Assembly (NCBI GenBank): GCA_003490145.1
Contig: QULQ01000011.1
Span: 1 to 64,000, forward strand
Length of the DNA: 64,000 bases
Reading direction: 5' to 3'
Source: Lachnospiraceae bacterium OM04-12BH
GTDB lineage: Bacteria; Bacillota; Clostridia; Lachnospirales; Lachnospiraceae
Under the pieces are notes generated by a model. It saw only the letters and a list, made by a program, of their open reading frames with translations, was not told the origin of the DNA and searched no databases. Below, in pieces: positions 1 to 8,078 of this stretch (within the stretch, counting starts at the first letter, position 1; each line of letters starts with the position of its first letter). A program made the position numbers and the translations under genes.

Positions 1-1
1 T

Positions 2-463
2 AAGGATTATCCACTGACATTATTTTGTATCAACGAGCAGGAAGGGTTTGAAGAGTTCCGTTCCGGCCTAAAACAGCTGTTCCGTGCGATGAACTGCCGG
101 AAGGATAAAGAGAGGATGTCAGAGCTGATGAAAAATGAGGCTTATTCTCATCTGAGTAAAGAAACCTGGGAAGCGATAGCAGTCATGACAGACAATGCAG
201 CAATGCTTCAAAAGAAGGATAAGTATAAAACAGAAAACGGGGAAGAGGAGGAATACAATATGTGCCAGGCATTGGAAGAATTGATCGAGGATAACAGAAA
301 TGAAGGAAGAAGAGAAGGAAGAAACGAAGGCAATTTAGAAAAGACGAAAACCGTAGTCCGAAATATGCTGGATCGGGGATATGAAATAGAAGATATCTGT
401 GCCATAGCAGGATGTGAGGCTCCGTTTGTAGAAGATGTGAGAAAAGAGCTGCTCCTGCAGTGA
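2..463 (+). CDS. Rpn family recombination-promoting nuclease/putative transposase, C-terminal part
   Basis: The reading frame is open from the window edge (codons begin at base 2), so the start lies outside; 153 codons are visible. The visible part is the helical, charged C-terminal half typical of Rpn/PD-(D/E)XK transposase-like proteins of gut Firmicutes. It ends in a Glu/Arg/Asn-rich repeat (GRREGRNEG) followed by a short helical tail (EKTKTVVRNMLDRGYEIEDI). The nuclease core is outside the window. A hairpin with a T-run follows the stop. The next gene downstream is a broken near-copy. Assignment rests on the characteristic repeat tail and on the intact N-terminal signature of the neighbouring copy; I am fairly sure of the family but not of activity. 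Confidence 0.7.
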   Translation, partial: KDYPLTLFCINEQEGFEEFRSGLKQLFRAMNCRKDKERMSELMKNEAYSHLSKETWEAIAVMTDNAAMLQKKDKYKTENGEEEEYNMCQALEELIEDNRNEGRREGRNEGNLEKTKTVVRNMLDRGYEIEDICAIAGCEAPFVEDVRKELLLQ

Positions 464-508
464 CCTGAATTAAAACTGGAATAACGGAAAAACATTTATT
501 GCATAATG

Positions 509-552
509 AAAACTTCTATGCTACACTCAAACCAAAGCATAGAAGTTTTCTT
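509..552 (+). terminator. Rho-independent terminator after first Rpn gene
   Basis: Arms of 14 bp (AAAACTTCTATGCT at 509-522 and its complement at 536-549) enclose a 13-base loop. The flanking A and T runs let it work in either direction. It separates the two Rpn copies. Confidence 0.7.
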
Positions 553-717
553 ATTTTCGGACAAAGTCCTTTCTTAAGATCAGAAGCCTTCCTGCCAGGA
601 AGCGCTCTGATATTCTAAAAGATCAGAAAATCCATGCTTTTCAATCCAACATTAAATTGAACAGGCAGGAGATTTTCAAAACCCATAGAAAGCTCCTGCA
701 CGCAAAGGAGGAATCAT

Positions 718-1148
718 ATGGGGAAATACGATAGGTGCATGAAGGCGTATCTGCAGGACAAAAGGCGGTTTGCAGATCTCTTCAATGGCAGCTGCTTTCA
801 GGGAAGGCAGCTCACCTGAGCAAAGAAACCTGGGAAGCAATAGCAGTCATGACAGACAATGCGGCAATGCTTCAAAAGAAGGATAAGTATAAAACAGAAA
901 ACGGGAAAGAGGAGGAATACAACATGTGCCAGGCATTGGAAGAACTGATGGAGGATAACAGAAATGAAGGAAGAAGAGAGGGCAGAAATGAAGGAAGAAG
1001 GGAAGGAAGAAACGAAGGCAATTTAGAAAAGACGAAAACCGTAGTCCGAAATATGCTGGATCGGGGATATGAAATAGAAGATATCTGTGCCATAGCAGGA
1101 TGTGAGGCTCCGTTTGTAGAAGATGTGAGAAAGGAGCTGCACTGGTGA
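718..1148 (+). pseudogene. Rpn family nuclease, pseudogene with internal deletion
   Basis: A good ribosome binding site (AAAGGAGG, near 704-711) precedes ATG 718. That frame encodes an Rpn-type N-terminus (MGKYDRCMKAYLQDKRRFAD) but stops at 817-819. From about 811 the sequence is a near-copy of 147-463 and continues, in a different frame, as the Rpn C-terminal half to a stop at 1146-1148. Most of the nuclease core is therefore missing, and the two remaining ends are joined out of frame at a CTCAYCTGAG sequence. This copy has one more 24-bp (8-residue GRREGRNE) repeat unit than the upstream copy, and its last residues differ. I infer deletion by recombination after duplication of the gene. The 3' part alone has no convincing start. 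Confidence 0.75.
811..1148 (+). repeat. Second copy of a ~320-bp direct repeat (first copy 147-463)
   Basis: Bases 811-1148 repeat 147-463 with scattered substitutions and one extra 24-bp unit inside the Glu/Arg/Asn-rich region. The repeat is the shared 3' half of two Rpn-family genes. Confidence 0.85.
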
Positions 1149-1229
1149 AAGAAATGCAGCAATGCTTCGGAAGAGGTGAGAAGGAATCAAAATATTAAAA
1201 TAAATCAAGAATTTTGATAAAATAACCAC

Positions 1230-1258
1230 TTGATAAGATCAAGAAACTATGATACTAT
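1230..1258 (+). promoter_or_regulatory. Probable promoter of the leuA T-box transcript
   Basis: TTGATA (1230-1235) and TACTAT (1253-1258) are separated by 17 bp. Transcription would start near 1265, shortly before T-box stem I. Confidence 0.5.
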
Positions 1259-1289
1259 TTAATCTGTCATCAGAAATGATGATGAAATG

Positions 1290-1574
1290 CAAAGAAGAGG
1301 AGTAGTAACCCTACGCTGGAAAGCAGAGAACTGCCGGTTGGTGCGAGACAGTCAGAAGCAGAAGGAGAACTCACCTTGGAGCAGCTGACTGAAGGCCGAT
1401 GAGTGTGATGCATGGCTGTGTAGGTTCAGACGGGATCCTGCCGTAGAAGAGGGAAGGACATATCCTGATCAGGAACGTGTCTGATGAGAGCATGGAATAC
1501 CATGAAGTAGAGTGGTACCGCGTAAGATTTTACGTCTCTACAGAAATGCAGAATGCATTCTGTAGAGATTTTTT
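1290..1574 (+). promoter_or_regulatory. T-box leader, probably tRNA-Leu responsive
   Basis: The stretch has the ordered parts of a T-box riboswitch. There is a stem I with the GGTGCGAGAC-type terminal loop near 1340. The specifier side reads GAACTCAC-CTT-GGAGC around 1367-1382, where CTT (1375-1377) would be a leucine codon. The T-box core AGAGTGGTACCGCG lies at 1509-1522. A terminator hairpin (arms 1535-1545 and 1558-1568) is followed by six T. Uncharged tRNA should pair with the specifier and the T-box bulge, stabilise the antiterminator and allow leuA transcription. The specifier reading is by eye; leucine also fits the downstream gene. Confidence 0.88.
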
Positions 1575-1618
1575 ATGTCATAGGAAATTACTCCGTAATG
1601 TTCCAATGACATAAAAAA
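1569..1618. repeat. 50-bp palindromic element directly after the T-box terminator
   Basis: Outer arms TTTTTTATGTCAT (1569-1581) and ATGACATAAAAAA (1606-1618) are perfect complements. Inner blocks GGAA/TTCC and TTAC/GTAA also pair, leaving three loop bases. The left arm starts in the T-run of the T-box terminator. A related left half occurs before gltB at 62352. It could act as a bidirectional terminator or be a small dispersed palindrome. Confidence 0.65.
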
Positions 1619-1685
1619 CCCTCCGGACAGGATCGCACTGCGGCGGAAGGGTAGATGTCGCATGGAGTGACCCGCCGCAGGCGGA

Positions 1686-1711
1686 GAATCCTGCAGGCAG
1701 GATTCTTTTTT
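1686..1711 (+). terminator. Additional hairpin with T-run in the leuA leader
   Basis: GAATCCTGC (1686-1694) pairs with GCAGGATTC (1697-1705), followed by TTTTTT. The stem has a very short loop, so it would open at the top. It lies in a GC-rich stretch (1632-1705) that can form a larger fold through CAGGAT/ATCCTG and TGCGGCGG/CCGCCGCA pairing. It sits between the T-box terminator and the leuA start. Confidence 0.45.
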
Positions 1712-1787
1712 ATGTCAGACAGGCACAGAAAACGGACTGTGACAGGACGAAAGCAAGCTGAGAGAAAATGGAAGTGAGGAGAAAAAT

Positions 1788-3785
1788 ATGAATATTGCAA
1801 AGAAATATGGAAAATCTTATTTTATGCCCCCTGTAGTCACCTATGACTGGGTGAAAAAGGATACCATTGATAAGGCACCGATCTGGTGCAGCGTGGATCT
1901 GAGAGACGGTAATCAGGCGCTGATCGAGCCCATGAATCTTGAGGAAAAGATCCAGTTTTTCCAGATGCTTGTAGATATTGGCTTTAAGGAGATCGAGGTG
2001 GGATTTCCGGCAGCTTCCGATACCGAGTACAGCTTTATGCGGGCGCTGATCGAGCGGAATATGATTCCTGATGATGTAACTGTACAGGTGCTGACACAGG
2101 CCAGGGAGCATATTATTAAGAGAACCTTCGAGGCGGTCAAGGGTGCACCCCATGCAGTAGTCCACCTTTACAATTCTACCTCTGTGGCACAGAGAGAGCA
2201 GGTGTTCCGTAAGAGCAGGGAAGAGGTAAAGCAGCTTGCCGTTGATGGTGCCAAATTGTTAAAGCAGCTTGCTGATGAAACAGACGGAAACTTTACTTTT
2301 GAATATAGTCCGGAGAGCTTTCCCGGAACAGAAGTTGATTATGCACTGGAAGTATGTAATGCGGTTCTGGATGTATGGCAGCCAACGGAAGATAATAAGG
2401 CGATCATTAATATCCCAACTACTGTGCAGATCGCAATGCCCCATGTGTTTGCCTGCCAGATCGAGTACTTCCATAAGAATCTGAAATATAGAAATGCCGT
2501 AACCTTAAGCGTGCATCCCCACAATGACAGGGGCTGCGGCGTCAGTGACGCGGAGCTTGGTGTGCTGGCCGGTGCAGACAGGGTGGAGGGTACTCTGTTT
2601 GGCAATGGAGAAAGAACTGGAAATGTGGATATCATTACCCTTGCCATGAACATGGTGTGTCACGGGGTGGATCCGCATCTTGATTTCTCACACCTTGCAA
2701 AGATCAGAGAGAACTATGAGCGCCTGACAGGAATGCGTGTTTATGAAAGGGCACCTTATGCAGGAGATCTCGTATTTACTGCATTCTCCGGTTCTCATCA
2801 GGATGCAATTTCCAAGGGTATGACATGGTGGAACGAAGGCAGGAGCAATGGCAAATGGGATGTGCCTTATCTGCCGATCGATCCGGAGGACATTGGAAGA
2901 GAGTATGAATCTGATGTTATCCGTATTAACAGTCAGTCCGGAAAGGGTGGCATTGCCTACATCCTTAAGCATAATTTTGGTATTGCACTGCCTGATAAGA
3001 TGAAGGAAGAGGTTGGTTACCTGATGAAGGGAGTTTCTGACAGGAAGCACAGTGAGCTGGCACCGGCAGATATTTACAGGATCTTCGAGGACAGCTATGT
3101 GGATCAGAGAGAGATCTTTGATATCCCTGAGTGTCATTTCAGGCAGACAACGGATGGAATTACTGCTGAAGTGACTATAGAGCAGAATAAAGAAAGAAGA
3201 GTCATTGAGACATCAGGTAATGGACGCCTTGACGCAGTCAGCAATGCGATCAAGCTTTACTTTGGCATCAGCTATGAGCTTTCTGTTTATGAGGAAAATG
3301 CGATTTCAAGGGGATCCTCCTCCAAGGCAGCAGCTTATGTGGGTATCATGAAGGATGGAAAAATGTACTGGGGTGTTGGTATTGATGAGGATATCATCAA
3401 GAGCTCCATCGCCGCACTGGTATCAGCCGGAAATAAGCTGACCCAGAGTGAAAATATCCGCGAAGGCAGAGAAGAACGCATTGTGGACATCATGAACTAT
3501 CTGAAGAACCATTACAAGGATGTGACACTGGATGAGCTCGCAGACAATTTCAATCTTTCCAAGCCTTACATTTCCAAGTATATTAAGGAAAATGCAGGCA
3601 TCACCTTCCAGGAGGCAGTAAAGCAGGCCAGGATGAAAAAGGCGCGGGCCATGCTGAAGGAGTCCAATAAGACCGTAGAAAGCATTGCAGCATCTGTAGG
3701 GTATGAAAATGTAGAGCATTTCAACAGGCTGTTCAAGAAATCCTATGGCATGACACCGGTACAGTTCCGCAGAGAGAGCCGTTAA
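1788..3785 (+). CDS. leuA: 2-isopropylmalate synthase with C-terminal AraC-type HTH domain
   Basis: It condenses 2-oxoisovalerate with acetyl-CoA in the first committed step of leucine synthesis. Residues ~30-305 form the HMGL-like TIM barrel, with DLRDGNQ at 37-43, the metal-site HPHND at 243-247 and GNGERTGN at 272-279. Residues ~450-555 match the LeuA allosteric domain ([14 protein letters not shown]). Residues ~563-662 are an extra AraC-type two-HTH domain: [20 protein letters not shown], then [20 protein letters not shown] and the closing YGMTPVQFR. Without it the protein would have the usual ~560 residues of its class. Joining is in frame with no stop between. The start has GAGGAG upstream, and a T-box leader precedes it. 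I infer a leucine-sensing enzyme that may also bind DNA; the DNA target is unknown. Confidence 0.93.
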   Translation: MNIAKKYGKSYFMPPVVTYDWVKKDTIDKAPIWCSVDLRDGNQALIEPMNLEEKIQFFQMLVDIGFKEIEVGFPAASDTEYSFMRALIERNMIPDDVTVQVLTQAREHIIKRTFEAVKGAPHAVVHLYNSTSVAQREQVFRKSREEVKQLAVDGAKLLKQLADETDGNFTFEYSPESFPGTEVDYALEVCNAVLDVWQPTEDNKAIINIPTTVQIAMPHVFACQIEYFHKNLKYRNAVTLSVHPHNDRGCGVSDAELGVLAGADRVEGTLFGNGERTGNVDIITLAMNMVCHGVDPHLDFSHLAKIRENYERLTGMRVYERAPYAGDLVFTAFSGSHQDAISKGMTWWNEGRSNGKWDVPYLPIDPEDIGREYESDVIRINSQSGKGGIAYILKHNFGIALPDKMKEEVGYLMKGVSDRKHSELAPADIYRIFEDSYVDQREIFDIPECHFRQTTDGITAEVTIEQNKERRVIETSGNGRLDAVSNAIKLYFGISYELSVYEENAISRGSSSKAAAYVGIMKDGKMYWGVGIDEDIIKSSIAALVSAGNKLTQSENIREGREERIVDIMNYLKNHYKDVTLDELADNFNLSKPYISKYIKENAGITFQEAVKQARMKKARAMLKESNKTVESIAASVGYENVEHFNRLFKKSYGMTPVQFRRESR

Positions 3786-3831
3786 GGATCCGGAATAGGA
3801 AAATAAGCAGGAAAAATAAGAATTTTGACAG

Positions 3832-3860
3832 TTGAAAAAACAGTATGGTTCATGTACAAT
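3832..3860 (+). promoter_or_regulatory. Promoter of the small membrane ORF
   Basis: TTGAAA (3832-3837) and TACAAT (3855-3860) with a 17-bp spacer, about 30 bp before the start of the 42-codon ORF. Confidence 0.55.
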
Positions 3861-3891
3861 AAAAGAGGCGTAAGTATAGTAGCAGGAAAGG

Positions 3892-4020
3892 ATGATGGGT
3901 ATGGAATTCTTTTTACTGGCCGGTGGTCTTTTGATTGTGATCATAGCTGTTGTGATAGCTGTAGTGTCTTCTGTTGTTTCTGCAGTTGCGGCAGAGCAGG
4001 ATGAAGAAGCAGAGCAGTAA
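3892..4020 (+). CDS. Small single-pass membrane protein, 42 aa
   Basis: I do not recognise this product. ATG 3892 is preceded by AGGAAAGG, and alternative in-frame ATGs follow at 3895 and 3901. The peptide is a short N-terminus, one hydrophobic segment of about 25 residues rich in Val, Ile, Leu and Ala, then an acidic tail ending EQDEEAEQ. It has its own promoter (3832-3860) and terminator (4045-4077), so it looks like an independent monocistronic gene rather than a chance ORF. The layout suits a small membrane-anchored regulatory or accessory peptide, but nothing in the sequence shows a partner. Confidence 0.6.
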   Translation: MMGMEFFLLAGGLLIVIIAVVIAVVSSVVSAVAAEQDEEAEQ

Positions 4021-4044
4021 GACCTGAGCGGAATGGATGATAGA

Positions 4045-4077
4045 AGAGGGCAGGAGAGATTCTGAGCCCTCTTTTTT
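4045..4077 (+). terminator. Rho-independent terminator
   Basis: AGAGGGC (4045-4051) pairs with GCCCTCT (4066-4072), followed by a run of T. It ends the small ORF transcript. Confidence 0.8.
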
Positions 4078-4110
4078 ATACTTTTTTTAGATTCCTTTAT
4101 ATTGCGTTAA

Positions 4111-4139
4111 TTGATTTCCGATATATGAGGGAGTAAAAT
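4111..4139 (+). promoter_or_regulatory. Promoter of the zinc-ribbon/DUF5685/DnaJ operon
   Basis: TTGATT (4111-4116), 17-bp spacer, TAAAAT (4134-4139), about 47 bp before ATG 4186. Confidence 0.5.
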
Positions 4140-4185
4140 AAAAACAGTTTTATTGAAAATCTAAAGAGTCGGAAGGGGTAATTCC

Positions 4186-4578
4186 ATGAGAGAAAAAATA
4201 TATCGTTTTATGATGGGCAGGTACGGAAATGACAGGTTTAACAGATTTTTGACGATTCTTTCCGTGGTCTTTCTGATTCTTTCCATGTTCCGGATTCCTT
4301 TTGTTTATATACTGGCACTTGTATGCCTTGGTTATGCCTGGTTTCGGATGATGTCGAAGAATACCTATAAGCGGAGCCTTGAAAACAATAAATATATGCA
4401 GTATGAATATAAGATAAAACAGTGGTTTTCTAAGATAAAGTGGAGATTCCAGCAGTCAAAGACGCATCATATTTACAAATGTCCGTCCTGTAAACAGAAG
4501 ATCAGAGTGCCGCGCGGAAAAGGAAAAATTGAGATCCGATGTCCTAAATGCGGACAGAACTTTATCAAAAAGAGCTGA
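4186..4578 (+). CDS. Membrane protein with C-terminal zinc ribbon
   Basis: A 130-residue protein of no known specific function. Residues ~21-53 form two closely spaced hydrophobic segments. A basic amphipathic linker follows, and the C-terminus has two CxxC pairs (C99/C102 and C119/C122) spaced as in a zinc ribbon. Both ends should face the cytoplasm, placing the zinc ribbon there. It is the first gene of a three-gene unit; the DUF5685 gene starts 14 bp after its stop. The fold assignment is from the cysteine pattern. Confidence 0.8.
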   Translation: MREKIYRFMMGRYGNDRFNRFLTILSVVFLILSMFRIPFVYILALVCLGYAWFRMMSKNTYKRSLENNKYMQYEYKIKQWFSKIKWRFQQSKTHHIYKCPSCKQKIRVPRGKGKIEIRCPKCGQNFIKKS

Positions 4579-4592
4579 TCAGGAGAGAAAAG

Positions 4593-5432
4593 ATGTTTGG
4601 ATATATCATTATTAATAAGGGGGAAATGAAGTTCAGGGAATTTGATGTATATCATTCCTATTATTGCGGCCTGTGTCAGACACTGAAGGATAAATACGGG
4701 CTTGCCGGGCAGGCAGCCCTGACCTATGATATGACATTTCTGGTAATGCTTCTGACAAGTCTGTATGAACCGGAGATCATGGAAGAGAAAAGAAGTTGTC
4801 TGATCCATCCTTTTGAAAAGCATCTGATCAGGAGAAGCAGCTATACGGAGTACGGGGCAGATATGAATGTCCTGTTTGCAGAGTACAAGTGCCAGGATGA
4901 CTGGACGGATGACAGAAAGCTGTGGAAGCTGGCTTATGGCAAGCTTCTGAAAGGCGCCTGCAGGAAGGCAGAATCAGATAATCAGGAGAAAATAAGGCGG
5001 ATTGACAATCTGATGCATAAGCTTTCCATAGAAGAAAAAAAGAACAATCAGAATATAGATGAAATGGCTGGGATCTTTGGTGAGATCATGGGTGAGATTT
5101 TTGCAGTCAGGAAAGATGAGTGGGAGGAATCCCTGAGGATCATAGGGACATATCTGGGAAAATATATTTATCTGCTGGATGCTTATGAGGATATAGAGGA
5201 AGATTTTCAGAGAAAGCGATATAATCCATTGAAAAAGGCATGTGAGAATCCTGATTTTGATGAGGAGATCAAGACGATCCTGACGATGATGATGGCAACC
5301 TGCTCCAGGGAATTTGAAAAACTGCCAATTATAGATAATGTAGAGATCCTGAGGAATATCCTGTATTCCGGTGTATGGTACCGATATGAGGCGGTAAGGG
5401 ATGCAAGAGAGAAGAGAAAGGCACAGGGATGA
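4593..5432 (+). CDS. DUF5685 family protein
   Basis: The start chosen is ATG 4593 with AGGAGAGAAA in front. The reading frame is open further upstream but inside the previous gene. The 279-residue product is mostly helical. It begins [20 protein letters not shown], followed by a C25-x-x-C28 pair (YYCGLCQ) shared by the family. Around residues 188-212 it reads [20 protein letters not shown] followed by KRYNPL. This resembles the second Asp-rich motif region of phytoene/squalene-synthase-fold enzymes. That resemblance is my inference and may be structural only. Its 3' end overlaps the DnaJ gene by 4 bp, so the two are translationally coupled and probably act together. Confidence 0.8.
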   Translation: MFGYIIINKGEMKFREFDVYHSYYCGLCQTLKDKYGLAGQAALTYDMTFLVMLLTSLYEPEIMEEKRSCLIHPFEKHLIRRSSYTEYGADMNVLFAEYKCQDDWTDDRKLWKLAYGKLLKGACRKAESDNQEKIRRIDNLMHKLSIEEKKNNQNIDEMAGIFGEIMGEIFAVRKDEWEESLRIIGTYLGKYIYLLDAYEDIEEDFQRKRYNPLKKACENPDFDEEIKTILTMMMATCSREFEKLPIIDNVEILRNILYSGVWYRYEAVRDAREKRKAQG

Positions 5433-6175
5433 GAGATCCGTATCAGGTCCTCGGCGTCAGCAGAAGTGCGACAGAGGAGGAAATAAAAAAAGCATATAAG
5501 GCATTAAGCCGCAGGTATCATCCGGATGCCAATATCAATAATCCAAACAAGGATCAGGCGGAGGAGAAATTCAAGGAGATCCAGCAGGCCTATCAGCAGA
5601 TCATGAAGGAAAGAACCTCAGGGTATGGCTACGGCAGTGCAGGAAGCAGTACCGGCTCCTATGGAGGCTCGTCCTATGGCGGCTATGGGGATTTTGGAGG
5701 CTTCGGCGGTTTCGAGGATTTTTTCGGCGGTGCTTTCCAGGGGCGCGGCTACAGCGGCAGCTCTACCGGCTATGAGGAGGATAACTACATCCGGGCAGCC
5801 GGAAACTATGTCAGAAATGGTTATTATAAGGAAGCAAGGAATGTACTGGATGGTATGGAAGAGGATAAGAGGAGTGCCAGATGGTATTATTACAGCGCAC
5901 TGGCGCATGCGGGTCTCGGTAATCAGGTATCTGCACTGGAACATGCAAGAAAAGCGTCATCCATGGAGCCGTCTAATGCAGATTACAGAAATCTTGTCAA
6001 TCAGTTTGAAAATGGCGGCAGCTGGTATCAGCAGAAGCAGTATACCTATGGACAGCCATATTCTGTGGGAAACGGCCTGTGTATGAAGCTCTGCATAGCG
6101 AATCTGCTCTGTAATCTTTGTTGCGGAGGTGGAGGATTGTGCTGTGGGGGTAATCCCTATGGGAGATTTTATTAA
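5429..6175 (+). CDS. DnaJ-domain protein with Cys-rich C-terminus
   Basis: Residues 1-65 form a J domain with the HPD triad at 31-33, which should stimulate the ATPase of an Hsp70 (DnaK). A Gly/Ser/Tyr/Phe-rich stretch (~66-115) follows. Then come helical TPR-like repeats (~120-190: [32 protein letters not shown]), and the tail is very rich in Cys and Gly ([11 protein letters not shown]). The zinc-finger and substrate domains of true DnaJ are absent, so this is a specialised co-chaperone. It overlaps the DUF5685 gene by 4 bp and sits two genes after a membrane zinc-ribbon protein. This points to a membrane-linked chaperone unit whose client is unknown. Confidence 0.9.
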   Translation: MRDPYQVLGVSRSATEEEIKKAYKALSRRYHPDANINNPNKDQAEEKFKEIQQAYQQIMKERTSGYGYGSAGSSTGSYGGSSYGGYGDFGGFGGFEDFFGGAFQGRGYSGSSTGYEEDNYIRAAGNYVRNGYYKEARNVLDGMEEDKRSARWYYYSALAHAGLGNQVSALEHARKASSMEPSNADYRNLVNQFENGGSWYQQKQYTYGQPYSVGNGLCMKLCIANLLCNLCCGGGGLCCGGNPYGRFY

Positions 6176-6272
6176 GTTGCAGAGTTGAGGTGCCTGGTAA
6201 TTCTACGCTGGCATCTGCACCTGCAAAAAACTCTTGAAATCAACAGTTATATGTGATAATCTTTTAACAGAC

Positions 6273-6302
6273 AAAGGGGTCTTTGGGTTTTTGCCCCTTT
6301 TT
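6273..6302 (+). terminator. Rho-independent terminator
   Basis: AAAGGGG (6273-6279) pairs with CCCCTTT (6294-6300), followed by T residues. It lies about 100 bp after the dnaJ-like gene and 90 bp before the next one. A possible extended -10 (TGTGATAAT near 6253) just upstream would make it a leader terminator instead. Confidence 0.6.
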
Positions 6303-6389
6303 CTTTGTATACAGGGATACACCCAAAAGAAAATGGCAGCGCTTTTGGGGAATGAAGACCAAAGGTCTGCAGTAGGAGATGATATATCA

Positions 6390-7088
6390 ATGAAAAAGGT
6401 AATTGGTCTGATACCCTTATATGATGAAGAAAAGGACAGCTGCTGGATGCTCCCGGGCTATATGAAGGTGATAGAGGCCTGTGGTGCCCTGCCGGTCATG
6501 CTGCCCCTGACAGTGAATCAGGAAGAACTGGATCAGTGCTTTTCCATGTGTGATGGACTGCTTTTTACCGGAGGACATGATGTGGATCCGGCTCTTTACG
6601 GAGAAGAGAAGCTTCCTGAATGCGGACAGTGCTGTCATGAAAGGGATGTGATGGAATCCTATCTGTTTGATAAGGCGGTGAAGGAGGATCTTCCTGTATT
6701 TGGGATCTGCCGCGGGATTCAATTTATGAATGCCAGGCTTGGCGGAAGCCTTTATCAGGATCTGGAAACCCAGCATCCATCAGGAACAGAGCATCATATG
6801 ACACCACCCTATGACAGAGGGATCCATAAGGTGACGGTAAGGGATGGGTCACTTCTGGCTGATATCATCGGTGCAGGAGAACACAGAGTGAACAGCTATC
6901 ACCATCAGGCAGTGAAGGATCTGGCACCTGTGGCTGAGGCAATGGCATATTCAGAGGATGGTCTTGTGGAGGCACTCCGTTTGACGGATAAGAAATTTAT
7001 AGTTGGCGTACAGTGGCATCCGGAATTTGCCTACGAAAAGGATCCGGAGTGTCTGAAGCTGGTGCAGGCCTTTGTGGATGCCTGCTAA
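6390..7088 (+). CDS. Gamma-glutamyl-gamma-aminobutyrate hydrolase family protein (peptidase C26)
   Basis: A class I glutamine-amidotransferase-like hydrolase of the PuuD type, cleaving gamma-glutamyl bonds in small molecules. Visible motifs are FTGGHDVDP (59-67), the nucleophile elbow FGICRG with C107, and WHPE with H210 and E212, which complete a Cys-His-Glu triad. The frame is open upstream, but ATG 6390 has a nearby AGGAGAT and the protein then begins MKKVIGLIPLYDEEK, as homologues do, giving a normal length of 232 residues. It lies 88 bp before an amino-acid ABC transporter. The real substrate cannot be read from sequence. Confidence 0.88.
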   Translation: MKKVIGLIPLYDEEKDSCWMLPGYMKVIEACGALPVMLPLTVNQEELDQCFSMCDGLLFTGGHDVDPALYGEEKLPECGQCCHERDVMESYLFDKAVKEDLPVFGICRGIQFMNARLGGSLYQDLETQHPSGTEHHMTPPYDRGIHKVTVRDGSLLADIIGAGEHRVNSYHHQAVKDLAPVAEAMAYSEDGLVEALRLTDKKFIVGVQWHPEFAYEKDPECLKLVQAFVDAC

Positions 7089-7176
7089 GAGTGATCCTGC
7101 TGCGGCGAGAAGCCGCTTAAGGATAGATCACATGGGGACGCAAGCCTCATGATTCATAAAAAGGAGGAGAATTATT

Positions 7177-8055
7177 ATGAAGAAGAAAACACTTGCACTT
7201 ATTATGGCAGCAGCCATGGTAATGGGTCTTACTGCATGTGGCAGCGCAGCTGACACCACAACAGAGACCACAGAAACAACAGAAACAGCAGAGGAAACAA
7301 CAGAAGCGGCAGACGATGCAGCTGCAGCTGAGGAAACGGCTGAGACAACAGAGGAAAGCACAGATACAGCTTCTTCTGACAAGGTATGGGTCGTAGCAAC
7401 AGATACAGCCTTCAAACCCTTTGAGTACACAGATGATAAGGGTGACTTTGTAGGAATTGATATGGATATTCTTGATGCAGTAGCTAAGGATCAGGGCTTC
7501 CAGTATGAAGTGCAGGTTCTTGGATGGGATGCTTCTATCGCAGCATGTCAGGCAGGACAGGCAGATGGTATGATCGCTGGTGCTTCCATTACTGATGAAC
7601 GTAAAGAATCCGGATGGATCTTCTCTGATGGATATTATGATGCAAATCAGAGCATGGCTGTAGCAGCTGGTTCTGATATCAAGGGCTTTGAGGATCTGAA
7701 TGGCAAGTCTGTTGCAGTTAAGACAGCTTCCATGAGTGCAACCTATGCAGAGAGCCTTGCAGACAAGTATGGCTTTACTGTTACCTACTTTGAGGATTCA
7801 CCGACCATGTACCAGGCAGTTGTTGGCGGACAGGTTGCAGCATGCTTCGATGATACACCGATCATGGCAAGCAATATCAAGGATACCGGTATTGGTATGG
7901 AAATCGTTGATGGTACAGGAAATGATCCTGCAGCATACGGCTTTGCTATTTTCAACAAGGACAATCAGGAGCTGATCGATATGTTCAATGCTGGTCTTGC
8001 AAATATCAAGGCAGATGGAACATATGATGAAATTATTGCTAAATATTTAGGTTAA
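7177..8055 (+). CDS. Polar amino-acid ABC transporter, substrate-binding lipoprotein
   Basis: A lipoprotein signal with lipobox LTAC places the modified Cys at residue 21. A Thr/Glu/Ala-rich linker of about 45 residues then carries the domain away from the membrane. The rest is a family 3 solute-binding domain: WVVATDTAFKPFEYTDDKGD, GIDMDILDAVAKD, then the ligand-site segment GMIAGASITDERK. It delivers a polar amino acid to the permease and ATPase encoded immediately downstream (24 bp and then overlapping). AAGGAGGAG precedes the start. The 88 bp before the gene can form two short hairpins, with no T-run after them. The amino acid carried is not evident. Confidence 0.93.
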   Translation: MKKKTLALIMAAAMVMGLTACGSAADTTTETTETTETAEETTEAADDAAAAEETAETTEESTDTASSDKVWVVATDTAFKPFEYTDDKGDFVGIDMDILDAVAKDQGFQYEVQVLGWDASIAACQAGQADGMIAGASITDERKESGWIFSDGYYDANQSMAVAAGSDIKGFEDLNGKSVAVKTASMSATYAESLADKYGFTVTYFEDSPTMYQAVVGGQVAACFDDTPIMASNIKDTGIGMEIVDGTGNDPAAYGFAIFNKDNQELIDMFNAGLANIKADGTYDEIIAKYLG

Positions 8056-8078
8056 TTCAGTTAAAAGGGTGAGACACT

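Noticed and set aside
295..1020. Repeated GGAAGAAGAGAAGGAAGAAACGAA-like units as a possible CRISPR or regulatory array
   Set aside because: The units are contiguous, in frame and encode GRREGRNE; there are no spacers.
1..1148. Rpn genes as part of an active insertion sequence
   Set aside because: No terminal inverted repeats or target duplications are visible, and one copy is broken. Rpn genes are usually stand-alone.
7089..7176. Possible riboswitch before the amino-acid transporter
   Set aside because: Two short hairpins can be drawn, but there is no known aptamer signature, no T-run terminator and little space.
7128..7430. Minus-strand ORF rich in Ser/Val/Ala repeats
   Set aside because: It is the reverse complement of the Thr/Glu/Ala linker of the lipoprotein gene on the plus strand.
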